Position numbers and translations under genes: made by a program | Assembly (NCBI GenBank): GCA_001683735.1 | Contig: LUGG01000001.1 | Location: 124,001 to 188,000 of the forward strand | Length of the DNA: 64,000 bases | Reading direction: 5' to 3' | From: Grifola frondosa | Lineage: Eukaryota; Basidiomycota; Agaricomycetes; Polyporales; Grifolaceae | Shown here: positions 23,566-36,627 of the stretch, one piece after another | How the letters are laid out: every line of letters begins with the position of its first letter | Position numbering within the stretch: position 1 is the stretch's first letter | Notes under the pieces: model-generated | Databases searched by the model: none | Told to the model about the DNA's origin: nothing | Seen by the model: only the letters and a program-made list of their open reading frames with translations

Positions 23566-24645
23566 ATGCTTCCATGCGAGGCAGTACTCAACTCCAATCA
23601 TGCGAGGACACAAAATCCACATACATGTTGTGTGACCTCGCGCCAGACGTGCTTCAAATACCTCCCATCGAACTTCTCGATGGTAAAGAGCTATCCACAG
23701 TATGTCTTCTCTCGCCTGGCGCAGCGCGATATGATGCGATCGAGCCCATCTACTAGAGGCCTACGTTCAGCAACCTCTTTCAATCTTCGCCCTTTTTCCC
23801 ATCGCTTACTGCAGCGTGGCGTTCTTGGCCCACACTATCGTCCGCCGCATCAATCATATCCCATACCCACCGTTTCGCAGTGTATTCAGACCGGCGGAGG
23901 TTTACGGTTTCATAGCTGCCACGCAGTCGACCACCGGTTTCTACGTTGACCATCTCAAAATAAAAATTGGATGACGATGATTTCAAGTCCATTTGGGCAT
24001 TCACTGTTCTTATATTTAACAAGGCGGATAGAAATATCCTGTGAAGTATTATGAAAAAGATATCGCGGCCCCGTTATCGATGTTGCCCGAGGTACGCTGC
24101 TTCCGTCCAATCCAATACATCAACCCGTCACCTCTTCATTTTATCTTTCACAGAAACATACCCTCGTCTCTCGCACGGAAGATCGCGTGGTGGACGAACC
24201 ACGTCTGGACCACCGCCAAGCGCCGCGACGCCGTGCGCTTCCTGCTCTCCCCCGAGCTCAACGCGTACGGCCTCTCGCCGCACGACATCGACGTCTGCGT
24301 CACCCACATCGCCAACGCCGTCGACGAGCCACGCTGGGAGGCAAGCGTCTAAGACCGTGCGCTCCCGCCCGCTGTTCTCAGACACATTTCGTGCATTCGC
24401 AGACCGCAAGATGGGGCACGCTCTTCGCTGCTGCGGGCCTCGCGCCCGTGCGCATAGTCGCGCGGTGGGTGCAGCGTCCGCGGCTCAATGTGGGCGCTGG
24501 GACTGCAGCGCATACTGCTGTACGGCTATGTGTGCGTGTGTCCCCTGTCATCTCGGGCGTCCTCCTCCCGAGCTCTCTTGAGGAGAAGGGCAAGGTTGTG
24601 CAGATGCTGAAGACGTGGCTGTTAAATCGATCTGATGGTTCGTAG
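23566..24645 (+). pseudogene. Unrecognised gene, copy B (broken)
   Basis: The copy-B version of the gene at 20907. Exon 2 has lost one base near 23803, shifting the membrane segment out of frame. The exon at about 24152-24355 is in better shape than in copy A and reads IAWWTNHVWTTAKRRDAVRF then LNAYGLSPHDIDVCVTHIAN. The last exon reads GTLFAAAGLAPVRIVARWVQ and ends VVQMLKTWLLNRSDGS at 24645. Between them, the two copies show that the ancestral gene had at least four exons. Confidence 0.45.
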
Positions 24646-25255
24646 CATTGGGTTTTTGGGTACGTCGTGCCGCCGCTCATCGCACAATCGCGTGTCTGAA
24701 GGCCGGACAGATGCTTGGATATGTGGGATCGCGGCTGTGTGTGTTTGGAGACGGTGCAGATCGAGCGGCCATCGGTTGCTTGCTGGCCGAGTTTCAAACA
24801 AGATGTACTACCTGATTCGAACAAACGTTGCGTATCCTTTGACTGTCGCAATGTGTGCTGTTCGAGTGACTCGTCATTTGCGTGAACCCTATACGCAGGA
24901 ACATCTGGACTCCCACTTTCGGCTAGGACTGAAAGTTGAATGCGGCGCAAGAGCAAGATGGATAATGGGAAGGCCAGGGATGCCACAGTAGGTCATCGTC
25001 AACACAGGCGGAGTCAGACAACCTCCAGTGTCATCTGCGCGAGCTCCCTCGACGCGAGGAGGGCAAGGAAGACGCGGACCGAAAATCGAGTTGATAAACA
25101 TGATTATTCGGTATCTAGTACGTGTCGCGAATTCCTTGTCCTCCTATTGTATGACAGGCTTAGCATAATCCTCGACGAAACGCATACATATACGAAAATA
25201 TCTCAACTGCTCCGTTTTCGAGACAGGAGCCGGAAGGAGGCGCGACAACAAACCA

Positions 25256-27570
25256 TTCGGGACGAGGCAATACGTTCGCGGCTTGCACAGAATTTCGCCA
25301 CACCAATTTCTCCACGGAGATCTCATGCCACACCCTGGCCCGTGGTCGACAGCGTCTGCTGTAGTGCGAACGCCCAGCCACGAAGCCGCGCTGAGAAATC
25401 AGCGGGCACGTTTGAGGGCCAGGGACGCCACAGTGCTCCATCTTGGGAGCGACATGCATTGGGCGCGATGCGATTGGTCAGTGTTCATGTTGGAAGGTAC
25501 GTGTATGGGACAGATAGTAGACCAGAGGGAGTCACAGAGGTGCGTGGGGGTGTGCGTCGTGTATTGATCGATCCGTGTTGAAAACATGGGAGGCCAGCCT
25601 CGCGGAAACATCCCACAGAGCTTACAGAGACAGCACCGGCAGTGGAGCAGGCTGGAAAATGGTGAGGGCTAGGAACACTCCAGTGCTTCTTCTTCAACAT
25701 GGGCTGAATAGTAGGATGCATTGAGTGCAATGCGATTGGCCGGTGTTCGTTTTAGGAGGTACGTGGTCGAGTCAAAGTTCCGCCAAGCCTCACCGGTACG
25801 GACAGAAAACATACGAAAGGGAGTCACGATGGCTGCATTAGGTGTGTATCGTAAATCGATCGATCTATGTTGACGACAAGGGGTGGAAGGCGTCGGCGAC
25901 GCCGGAAACATTACACAGGCCCTTCAAAGAAAGCACCGGTAACAGCAGACACGACGATCCGAGCGTATTGCCTGGACATGAGTGTCGTCACTCGTACACC
26001 GTGGCCCATTGTCAAGAGATCTTATGACTTGAAATCCAGGTACATCGCTGGTCGGCGGGTCTTCGTGAGTCCATTGCAGAGGAGGGGTGTGCCCGAGACC
26101 CGGATGGACAAGGGAAGGTCTTGGCAGTCATCGAGCCATCAAGTCTTACAGTGTTACAAGGAAGAGCAACCAGAGCACCGTAGCAACACATTTTGGTGTA
26201 CGCGTTGCTATTGTCCTATTACGCCACTCAGCTTTGTAACTTGATTTAAGGCAGTAAAGTCGCCGCTACCGTTAGCAACACCTCACACTGGTCAACTATC
26301 AGCACTACAGCGATTAAAAACATAAGGGATACACAACTCGTCAATCAGGAATACTGGACGACATGTCGCAGGCAACTCACAAGTATTCGGCCGAGAGGCC
26401 CCAGCCAATGAGCGTGCGCAAATTACTACAACCTGCCAAGGTTTTCCAGCCACAGGGTGTCGAGGGCTGCTCTGCGAAAGATCAAGAAATAGCCTCGCTC
26501 ATGCGCCGATGCTAGCGTGCGTTTGAGGGGACGGAGAAGGGAGTGTGAGATTGTGTCCGGATTTGGCAGGCCTGCAAGAATGATGGCACATCCACTTGCA
26601 TCTCTTCCACCGGCACTCTTCGGTCACCTCGTAATCTGGCATATTACCCCACCACCCTATCGCAATGCTTTTGACACATGTGAATGCCACTAAGGCATTT
26701 TCGCCCTTCAGCCATCTTTGCGATCATTATTTTCCTCAAAATCGTTGTTCAGCGGCGGCTCTGCTTCGGCGGAGGACAGTCACAACGGGCTCTGCGAAAC
26801 ATGCATCTGTCTTGCATGTGTTGCAATCCACGGCCATGGAAACGGTGCGCACCAAAACTCGATTTACCGCGGCATAAGTAGTTAACATCGGCATGTAGTG
26901 TCCAGCGGTTGGGTAGTACCCATACATCTCACGATCGCGCTCCTAGGATATCCTGAGACATGGAACCGGGTTCGTGTATGTTCCACGGAGCTGGTTTTGA
27001 TGCTACTACAATCGTTGGACTATCCCTTAGGTCTATCTTTTGCATGCGAACGCGCTCGCGGCTCCGACGTGTGTACCCTCATAGTCGTTGAATGGCGCTC
27101 CTCCTGCATCGGACATTCCTTCGCATCCGACACCATTTTGCCAAGCAACTGCAAGGCGCGGTGCGAAAATCGAAACCGGCTATCCGCTATTTCGTTCACA
27201 TATCCTGTTTGCGCCCCGATTCGCGCGGGGCTGCGATCCCATGCATATTTATCGCTTTTCACTCGAAGAAACAGTACTTCGGGTTAGTCGCCGGAACGAA
27301 GGCTTCATTTGGATGGACGGTGACCTGTTCCGTGGGCGAGGAACCGTGCCCTCGACATAGCTTGGGTATGCATGTTTCCATTCATCATCTGTGGTAACAT
27401 ATCAGTTGACGTTTATGTGAGCGCAGGCACACGAACCGCGCGGTTTCTTCCCGCGTCCATGGAACTGTTGTCTGGATTGATGTGATCCTCATTTTCGCAA
27501 TTGAACTATGGATCCGTCCGCGGTCGTTTATTTTCCACGGAAATTTGTGATTAAACATTTTAGAGGTCTC
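25256..27570. other. Gene-poor spacer with one short tandem repeat
   Basis: No supported gene is seen. A pair of direct repeats of about 220-280 bp lies at 25421-25641 and 25671-25950. The rest (26250-27570) is of mixed composition with only short frames that look random. The right end is the promoter of the peroxidase locus. Confidence 0.55.
25421..25950 (+). repeat. Two-unit direct tandem repeat
   Basis: Unit 1 (25421-25641) and unit 2 (25671-25950) share an ordered set of matching blocks: CCAGTGCTTC/CACAGTGCTCC, GCATTGnGnGCnATGCGATTGG, GGTACGTG, GGGAGTCAC, GTATnGATCGATC, GGAAACAT and AGCACCGG. Unit 2 has an insertion of about 40 bases after GGTACGTGG. Neither unit codes for anything recognisable. 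Confidence 0.75.
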
Positions 27571-27578
27571 TGCAATGG

Positions 27579-27585
27579 TATAAAA
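27579..27585 (+). promoter_or_regulatory. TATA box of the peroxidase locus
   Basis: TATAAAA lies 93-99 bases before the ATG at 27678, a spacing typical for secreted peroxidase genes of white-rot fungi. A heptamer TGCGCCC at 27210-27216 fits the metal response element consensus TGCRCNC but is far upstream. Confidence 0.7.
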
Positions 27586-27677
27586 GGCGTTGCAGGTATG
27601 GCGGTAGTCTGCAGTACTCACCGAGTATCCTTGCAGTCTCATTCGAATCAGCTCTCAAAAGCCGGCTCTCAATAGTC

Positions 27678-29540
<1,863 letters not shown>

Positions 29541-30081
29541 TGTCGGATGCGATTATAGAGCGTCTCGTTTGTGACGCGGGATATGTTGGAGGAATGAAGT
29601 CAAGTCTGTATGGTTATTTCCTTGCCCGGATACGATTTTGTGTGTGTATTTCGATTTTGATATGTGATATTTTATCTGGTGCACCAATCTGCGTGGTTTG
29701 ATATTCCGAGTTCCAGGCGACGCGACGCGTCGCACCATTGCAATAGGAGTTCCGAGCTCGTCGGGTTTTATGTACCTGGTCATATCTACAATCCACAGAA
29801 TACGCACGATAAGTGGATAGGCATCGGAACCCAGGCGGAATCCATTGAAGGAACGCGATCGTCTGTCAATAATGTGATAGTCGCTGACTTTGAAAGACAA
29901 ATTCATTCGGGGAATAGAGGGAATAGAGGGGAGGGAAGTACCGTTTTAGGAGGGAAGACAGACAAATTTTGTGTCTGAGCTGAAGAGGGTACAAAGTCTA
30001 TGCAGTACATCGGTGTTTACATTCAACCGTGTGTTTAAATTACAATGATGCCCGCGTTGAAGCAAGAAATGCGCGCATAAC

Positions 30082-32206
30082 CTACGCTTTGAGGATACGC
30101 TCGACGACCTCTTGCGCGGCCACGAGCATCGTGTCGTCAAAGCGGCGCGCAGTCAACTGCAAGTTAATCGGGCGCCAACCATCACCTGCGGATCGTCTGC
30201 GCCCCAAATTAGCGATCACCACACACACACATACACGAAAGGGACGTCATACGCACAGATGGACTGGTTGTACGCGTCTGCAGGGCCCGCGGGCTGCGCA
30301 GCGGCATCCGCGACGTCGACAGCCGGGTCGACGGTGACGCCAGAGGGAAACACGATGCCGGGGTAGTCCAGGAGGTTCCATATCGCGGTGTATCTACACG
30401 CGCACACATCAGCAGTGCGCTACTGGATGGGACGCTGGGCGGGGCGGTACGCACCCCCAGTACTTGGCTGTGTCGTGCGGGTTGGCAGGCCCCGGGAAGG
30501 GGGCGAGAGCACGACGTCGCAGCCCGCCGCGCGCCAGTGGTCCGAGTACGCCTGGCGGAACGCGTTGCGCCGCGCATGCAGCTGCGGGAAAGAAAGAAAA
30601 AAAGGATGAGCGATCAAGGCGAGCGTGGCGGATGTGAGCGCGGACCCACCGCCCAGAGCGACGTAGTGTCGTGGTCCTGCGTGTGCGGGGCGCAATGACC
30701 CACTCCGTGAGCACGAGCGCGTCCTCGCCGCCCGCAGCGAGCTGTGCGCGGATCGCCTTCCCGCCGTCCTCAAAATAGAGCTCGCGCTGCACACACGTCA
30801 GTCCGGCACAGCGGAGCACGGGGGGAGACGCACGATGATGTCGTAGCCTTCACCGTGCTTGAGTGGCGCGAAGTCCACGATTTCCACCTCTGGTGATGCC
30901 GCGAGCTTCGCTTTGGTCGCGGCGAGAGCGCGCCGCATCGGTGGCTGTGGCGCCACGACGCCATCGTGCTCGATCACGCCGATGCGCAGCTTGCGCGCGG
31001 CCCCACAGCGCACTCGGAGCGGGGACTATCCAGGAGAAGGTACAGCGCCGGATCGCGTGCGGCTGGAGCGGCGCTCATGACGGCGCCGATGAATAGCTGT
31101 ATATCCCGGGCCGAACGACACATGGGCCCGGTCTGAGGGGAACCCGTCTTGCCCGTCTTCGCTGAGCGAGGGCGAGATGTTAGCCTGAAGTGGAAGGGAT
31201 GTAGAGAACTTACTAGAAGAGGTAGCCGTGTGGGGAGTATCTTCTCGGTAGGCTTCATCCATAGATACCACAGTTGGAGCAAGGGTTACGGATGGAGCCT
31301 CCGGCGTCGCTGTGTGTGTTTTATCGTTAGAATTTGCGGGTGCAGATGGAGCAGACATACCTTCCGACACCAATGGGCGATCCCTTGAGCGCGACGAGGG
31401 AAGCCTCACCTCCGGATGACCCTCCTGGGTCAAGTTGGTATGGGGATTAAGCTGTGAAGGTGATTCAGTCGCAGGTACGAGTCATCATAGAGCGGGTAGC
31501 TCACAGTACGGCCGTAACCGAGTGTGTCTCCAGGTGCATGATGGATTGGGCTGGTTTGTCTTGACATAGAAAACTACCAGCAACAAATCAAAATAGTTCC
31601 AGCACAGCTGATGGTGTGTCTTACCAGCACCAAGACTTCGGAGGAGCTCGTCATATCACAACCTCCGTAGACACTTCGACACTCGCGAGAAAGCCACCTG
31701 ATGCCCATCTCCCTTTGATGGGTATATGGTCCTGTACTGCTGGCTCAGCTATGCCTGCATCTGGAATAGAACAGACTCACCTTGATCGAAATAGGAAGAC
31801 CGTGCAAGGGACCGACGACCTTTCCTTCGCGCTTAAAGTACTCGTCAATTCTTCGCGCGCGCAATGCCCTCATCGAGGAAGAAGTCTGTCAAGCAGGATA
31901 CGAGCTGGTGTGCGATCGCGGCGCGCTTCCGAATGCCGTGACGATCTCGACCGCGGTGAGCTCCCCTGCCGCGATCTTCTGACAGACAGCGGTGGCGTCG
32001 AGTTCGGTGATCGCGAGCTCGGCCGCACTGAGGAGACCACAGGAAGCTGGAATGCCGGTGACGTCGAGTGGAAGATCGTCGAGCACCGATGGGGGAAGAC
32101 GAAGATCGGTGGGTATCTGAGCGTTCAGACGGGCCTTGAGAGCGGTGGCCTTTGCGAGGTAGCTGGGATTGCCGGAGGCGATTTCTGGGATTGGGATAGC
32201 AGACAT
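30082..32206 (-). pseudogene. Amidase signature-family enzyme, copy 1 (broken)
   Basis: The minus strand from the ATG at 32206 encodes MSAIPIPEIASGNPSYLAKA and later LTAVEIVTAFG, PLHGLPISIK (the catalytic Lys in amidases), VKTNQP, a GGSSGGE-type Ser loop and KLRIGVIEHDGVVAPQPPMR, ending INLQLTARRFDDTMLVAAQE. These are the landmarks of fungal amidases with a Ser-cisSer-Lys triad. One C is missing near 31928 relative to copy 2, giving a stop after about 105 residues, and one base is missing just before the Gly-Ser loop near 31418. About six introns are legible. The enzyme would hydrolyse amides. Confidence 0.85.
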
Positions 32207-32281
32207 GGCGGTCGAGACTGGAAGGTTGCACAGTCGAAAGATGTGTGAGATCTTGAGAGCTCGAGGCTTTTACTGTAGCAT

Positions 32282-32330
32282 CGAGTGGGATCGAATCCAC
32301 TCGGGATAGAGTTGGCTATCTTATCATGAT
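32282..32330. promoter_or_regulatory. Paired dyads upstream of amidase copy 1
   Basis: CGAGTGG-N8-CCACTCG (32282-32303) is followed by GCTATC-N7-GATAGC (about 32311-32329), about 76 and 105 bases before the amidase ATG. They are absent from the matching place in copy 2. They could be a regulator site pair or a fragment of a tRNA-like sequence on the minus strand. Confidence 0.4.
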
Positions 32331-32679
32331 AGCTGTTGTTCTCAGGGTCAGGTCCGCTATTCAGGTGAGTTCGGCAGAAGATAGAAGAGTCTCGCTAGCA
32401 TCTCCTAGCATCTGCAACGATAAAATACGATAAGTACAAAGCGGGAGGCCTGACGGTTCACGGGGGCCAATAGGCGCGACTTCTGTTGGCCGTCTTACCT
32501 AATTTGGACTTCTGTGGGCAATAGAGAATATTAATGGGTTAATCATTCGGAGTATTTTCTGCTAACTCTCTGGAATAGAAATTTTATCAAGCCTCCGCGT
32601 AATCAGATATCTTTGCAGTCATGCAGGGGGACGACATATATGTGTCACCATTTCCCGCTCGTCGCCGTCTCCATGCTAG

Positions 32680-32946
32680 TACTGTACATTACAGACCAAC
32701 TCGGCGCCGGTTGTGACCTGTGACCCATGGCACGCAGTCCGGCGCCGCGGCGCGACCGCTTGGGACGTGTGACCGCCGGCGAAAAACGGCGGGGATATTG
32801 CCGCGCCGCAGGCGCGGAAAATTGGGCAGCGGTGACATGCGGCGCCAGCCGGCGGGGCCGCTTGTGACCTGTGACCACGCCAAAATCCGGCGCGTCGAGG
32901 GTCCTTGTGACCTGTGACGCGCCGAGTTGGTCTGTAATGTACAGTA
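32680..32946. mobile_element. 267-bp MITE with 28-bp perfect inverted repeats
   Basis: The ends are exact 28-bp inverted repeats: 32680-32707 opens TACTGTACATTACAGACC and 32919-32946 is its reverse complement. If the outermost TA on each side is a target duplication, the element begins CTGTACATTACAG and ends CTGTAATGTACAG, as expected for Tc1/mariner-like non-autonomous elements. The interior is very GC-rich, lacks any open frame of note and carries TTGTGACCTGTGAC three times exactly (32711, 32862, 32905) and once in altered form (about 32760). It lies just right of amidase copy 1. Confidence 0.88.
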
Positions 32947-33141
32947 TTCTCGCCCGCATGGACCCGGTGCGAATACTGATCTTGTCATTGTTACTCATCT
33001 GTGCCAGAGATGTTCTGTGAGGTGGAACATTTGTTATTCGGCGAATCTATGCCAAAAATTACATGAAACTATTGTTGCTTCGCCTCGCGGGTCACTGCGA
33101 CGACAACCTATCAGACTCTCATGACAAACAAACGACGACCA

Positions 33142-34310
33142 TCACTTACATGCGGCAAGAAACTTGGCACTCCAGATTTGGCTTACCCATGATGGCTGCC
33201 TCTTCTTCTTAGTGACGATCAGCCTCCTTCCGTCTTCGCGCTCATATCCGAATGGGATGCATTTCCACCGGCATGGCTGACCTGCCTCCTGCGCCCATAT
33301 CCAAATTTGGCATTCAGAGTTTGTTCGATGGCAAAATAGATCGCCGAGCTTGAGATCTGAGTGAGCTGACAAATCTGGAGGGACCGCAATAAGAGTCGAG
33401 GATTCAGACTCGAACCACGCCGTTACAGGCTTCTCGCCTTCTTTGTATCTCCCTTTATCGTAAGGGCATGCCTTGACATGTCGGATATACTACAGAAAGT
33501 TCAGAAAGCATACAAAATGATGAAGATTTCAACTGACGAAGGTCGCACTGGGTGGGATGCTAGACTCGAAAAGAGGGGGAACTGTGGAGGTAAAGCTTGA
33601 AGATCGCGAGATTGAACTCGATCTTCTAGTAGGGCGGGGATGCATGGCCGGTGGAAATGTAAATTCATTTGGCTGCAAAGCAGAGGCAGCCAACTGGGTA
33701 GGTGTCGCCAACCGGCGGAGATGGGCTGGCGTAGAGATGGGGGAAGCAGGTACAGAAGGAGGGGAAACAGAGCGCTCTTCTGGCCATGAGAAAGATGCAG
33801 GATGCAACCTTGGGGATATTGATTGAAATTTTGATGCTGCAGGCACTGCAGGCCGGGATCCTTGTGCTGAGGGTCGATCCTGACAGGCTGATGGCTCGGA
33901 TTCGGCACTCATAGATGCAGCTGAATCCCAATACCCAATGTCAGAGTGGCCAGTATATCTGATGTCTCGATTGGACACCCCTGGAGGACTGAGCGACGAG
34001 ATATCAGCTCTGCCAATTTGCAATCAACCTACTATTGCCCACACCTTTGGCCATTTGCCGCATAGCCATCAAATTTGCGCAGTATAGTTGGTTCAGCTCG
34101 TACATCACCCCATGGTGAAGGGGGAGCAGCAAAATTGAGATATGTTGTTTTGCCTGGTTGAATGGGTGTACTGGCAGAGAAGGCATAATTGACGAGCCGC
34201 CGTTTGCGCGGGTCGCAACCAGAAGTACGATTTCTCCACTTCAAGATGCCAGCAGCGCAGAGCAGGAGGCAAGCGACGCAGATGTAGACCCAGTGTGATG
34301 CGAAGTACAT
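33142..34310 (-). CDS. Unrecognised protein with N-terminal membrane anchor
   Basis: I do not recognise the family. Three exons (34310-34033, 33988-33538, 33489-33142) join in frame to 358 residues. Residues about 6-23 form a membrane segment (WVYICVACLLLCAAGILKW), followed by a basic turn, which suggests a signal anchor. The middle is Ser/Pro-rich and probably disordered. The C-terminal 115 residues look globular (ACPYDKGRYKEGEKPVTAWF, then CQIWIWAQEAGQPCRWKC). The end is set by a TGA at 33142; an intron beginning GTAAGCC at 33186 could instead extend it. The frame closing over three exons supports a real gene. Confidence 0.6.
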
Positions 34311-34589
34311 TCAGGAGGAATGACAGCGAACGGCGTCTGCGTAGCTTGCATAGCTTGCAGGAAGCTGCGACGCGCTGCGACGAACTGCGACCGGTAGAAT
34401 ACTTCCGCGAACAACTCAGCCTCGAGCACTTGGTCCAGCTGGTCGTCGTGATCCCAAGTCTTTTAAATCTCACTCCTAAGCCTTACACTCTCATGCACAA
34501 TGTCCCCCATCTGCCATCATCCCTACAAACTGCCATCTCCGGCCCACCTGGCAGCATGTCCCGTCCATCCGTGGAGGGTGCTCCATCTC

Positions 34590-35455
34590 ACCCATCTCCG
34601 TCGTCATCTGCAACTTCTACCTCTTCATCTCGCCACTGCCTGAGCAGATCGACATTGACTGCGTGACGTTGCTCCGGGCTCCGCAGACTACGCGTTCCTC
34701 GAGGCATGGCGCGAGGGCGGGGGAGACGTCGGTCAGGGAGTCTGCAGCAAGCTTGCGCTGAGTGCATTTGTATTGGTTTATGCGCGCATATGAGGCGCCG
34801 ACCGCATGTTATCATTCCGGGACTTCATCGCGCTCTCTGCGCCGTGACCTCGCAACTGCGCGCATCATATCTCGCGAGGTCTCATCGCACCTAGGTACCC
34901 TGCTGAAGCGCTTTGATGTGCTCTGCTATGTGCTGCAGGTATGTAGTACACCGGCGATCCATTCCAATGTTGCCATGACCTCCACATCACAAAAATTCTG
35001 ATGTGCTTTATGCAGGTACTGTTGAAGTGCTACATATATTTGGCAGAGCGCAACAGTCTCTCGACCAACTTCCTGTTGTAGATCGACCTTTTGTACACTT
35101 CTGCTGCGATCGAGACGCGTCAGATCTACGGCATACATATGCAGCAGAAACGCAACGACGCCAAGTTCTTCGAGAGCATTGTCACGAAAAACAAGGAGGT
35201 GCGCATCCCGGCTGATGTTTCCATATATCGTTCTGACCAACATCCCGCCAGCTCCTCACTCAGGTGCAGACGGACCTGAACATGGCGACGCTCGCGCTCC
35301 AGTACACACAGTCGCATAGCGTTGTGTACGCCTACCACGACGCGACGATGATCGGCATCGGTGCTGGTCAACAGTCGCGCGTCCACTGCAATGGCTCGCA
35401 GGGACGAAAGCAGACCTTGAGTGCCAGGGCACCACTCGCGCGTACTCCACCATAG
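34590..35455 (+). pseudogene. ATIC (ADE16/17-type purine enzyme) relic
   Basis: Pieces read like the bifunctional AICAR transformylase/IMP cyclohydrolase but in changing frames: VICNFYLF with EQIDIDCVTLLRA (about 34605-34680), DYAFLEAWREGGGDVGQ (about 34687-34740), SREVS and YVLQ (34870-34940), ETRQIYGIHMQQKRNDAKFF (35112-35175) and [19 protein letters not shown] with [13 protein letters not shown] (35280-35395). The order follows the parent gene, yet large parts are missing and stops intervene, so it is a decayed copy. ATIC does the last two steps of IMP synthesis; a working gene must lie elsewhere. Confidence 0.8.
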
Positions 35456-36129
35456 TGCGGTCATCCGGATCGCGTACCTCAGTGGCAGCATGGGCGTGCT
35501 CATCCGCAGCGACATATGGCGCACGGACGAGATGTGGCATAACGTGAGTATTCTCTTCTTATCTTGTACACTTGCGAAGCCATGCTGACGCTCTGCGCAT
35601 GTAGTCCAACATGCCCGTACAGCTCGTGCAAAAATGCGCACTCTCCCCTTTTCCGTTTTTGCGTTTCCGACATATCAGAGACGGTATTCCTACTCCCACC
35701 ACTACCCAAATAATACCCAATTATCTCGCCGGTCTGCCCTTGAACTTAGGCCCTCCATACTTCCCTCCCCCAGCACGAAAACATCTGGTTCCACTTATAG
35801 CACATTGTCGCCCTCATGCGCCCGCTCCGCTTCTGGCCCTCCTCAGCTGAACACGCTGCTCAAGATGGTCGTCTCCACCATTGCCACGTCCGAGTGCCCC
35901 AACGTCGCGTGCGACATGACAAAGATATGGATCAAGATGCTCACGCTGCGCTGGCTGTTCGCGTGGAGCCACAGTTTGCTGGATGCCCGGTGAGATGCCT
36001 CATAGCGAGCTTGCGTCAATGTGCTAGGCACGGACGCGCTCGAGCCGCGCAAACCCCCGGTTATCGCAACTGGCGAGGCGGAGCGCCGGCTTGCGCTGGG
36101 AGCAGCGCGAGGCATGTGGCTATTTTTCT
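35456..36129 (+). other. Unassigned stretch after the ATIC relic
   Basis: Short readable pieces occur (IAYLSGSMGVLIRSDIW near 35470-35530 and IATSECPNVACDMTKIW near 35875-35930), but I cannot join them in one frame or assign a family. They could be further fragments of decayed genes. Confidence 0.3.
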
Positions 36130-36627
36130 TGCCAGATTCGAGTTCGGCGTATGTATTGTTTTCGATCTGATGTGTGATATGTTTATCTGGTGCACCAATC
36201 TGCGCGGTTCAATATTTCGACGGGCAAAATCCAGGCAACGCGATGGGAGCCTATAGCGTCGTATCATTGCATAGGAGCTCATAGGAGCTCCGAGCCCATC
36301 GGGGTTTATGTACCTGGACGTATCGACAATCGACGACATACGCGCGATAAGTGAATAGTACTCTAATAGGTAGACTTAGGTATCCTGGCGGAAAAGGAGC
36401 GGCTCGATCGTCCGTCAACGCGCTATCGTCGCTGACTTTGAAAGACAAATTCGTTTAGTGCATAGAGAGGAGGGAACACCGTTTGACAAGGTGAAAGCAA
36501 ACAAAATTTGTGTTTGAGCGGAAGATGGTACTACACAGTCCACGCAATACTGTACATCGTCGTTTACATCCGTTTAAATTGTGATGGTACACGCATGGAA
36601 GCCAACACTGCACGCGTAATGCACAGC

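Larger units (their letters stand above)
22590..25255 (+). repeat. Tandem duplication, copy B
   Basis: This is the second unit of the head-to-tail duplication. It begins with CTGCGGTGCACTGCATGG at 22590 and runs to about 25255, matching copy A including the spacer with GTACGTGTCGCGAATTCCTTGTC near its end. Contents are a relic of thioesterase exon 1 (about 22668-22792), a degenerate tRNA and a second version of the unrecognised gene. Confidence 0.85.
29625..32420 (+). repeat. Amidase segmental duplication, copy 1
   Basis: This block matches 36130-39660 in the same orientation. Shared sequence begins in the 3' flank (TTATCTGGTGCACCAATCTGCG near 29670) and ends 5' of the gene with the segment TTCGGCAGAAGATAGAAGAG near 32373. 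Offset between copies is about 6.5 kb. Confidence 0.85.

Noticed and set aside
26846..26852. TGCGCAC fitting the metal response element consensus
   Set aside because: It is more than 800 bases from the peroxidase start and such heptamers occur by chance at this density.
32255..32420. Possible tRNA on the minus strand near 32260-32340 (anticodon-like and T-arm-like hairpins)
   Set aside because: No acceptor stem or D arm could be found at the right distance, and the anticodon loop would read GAT, not expected for a cytosolic fungal tRNA-Ile. Listed only as paired dyads.
33500..34020. Overlapping alternative frames over the Ser/Pro-rich middle of the membrane-anchored protein
   Set aside because: Only one set of splice borders closes a full frame across three exons; the others are shadows.
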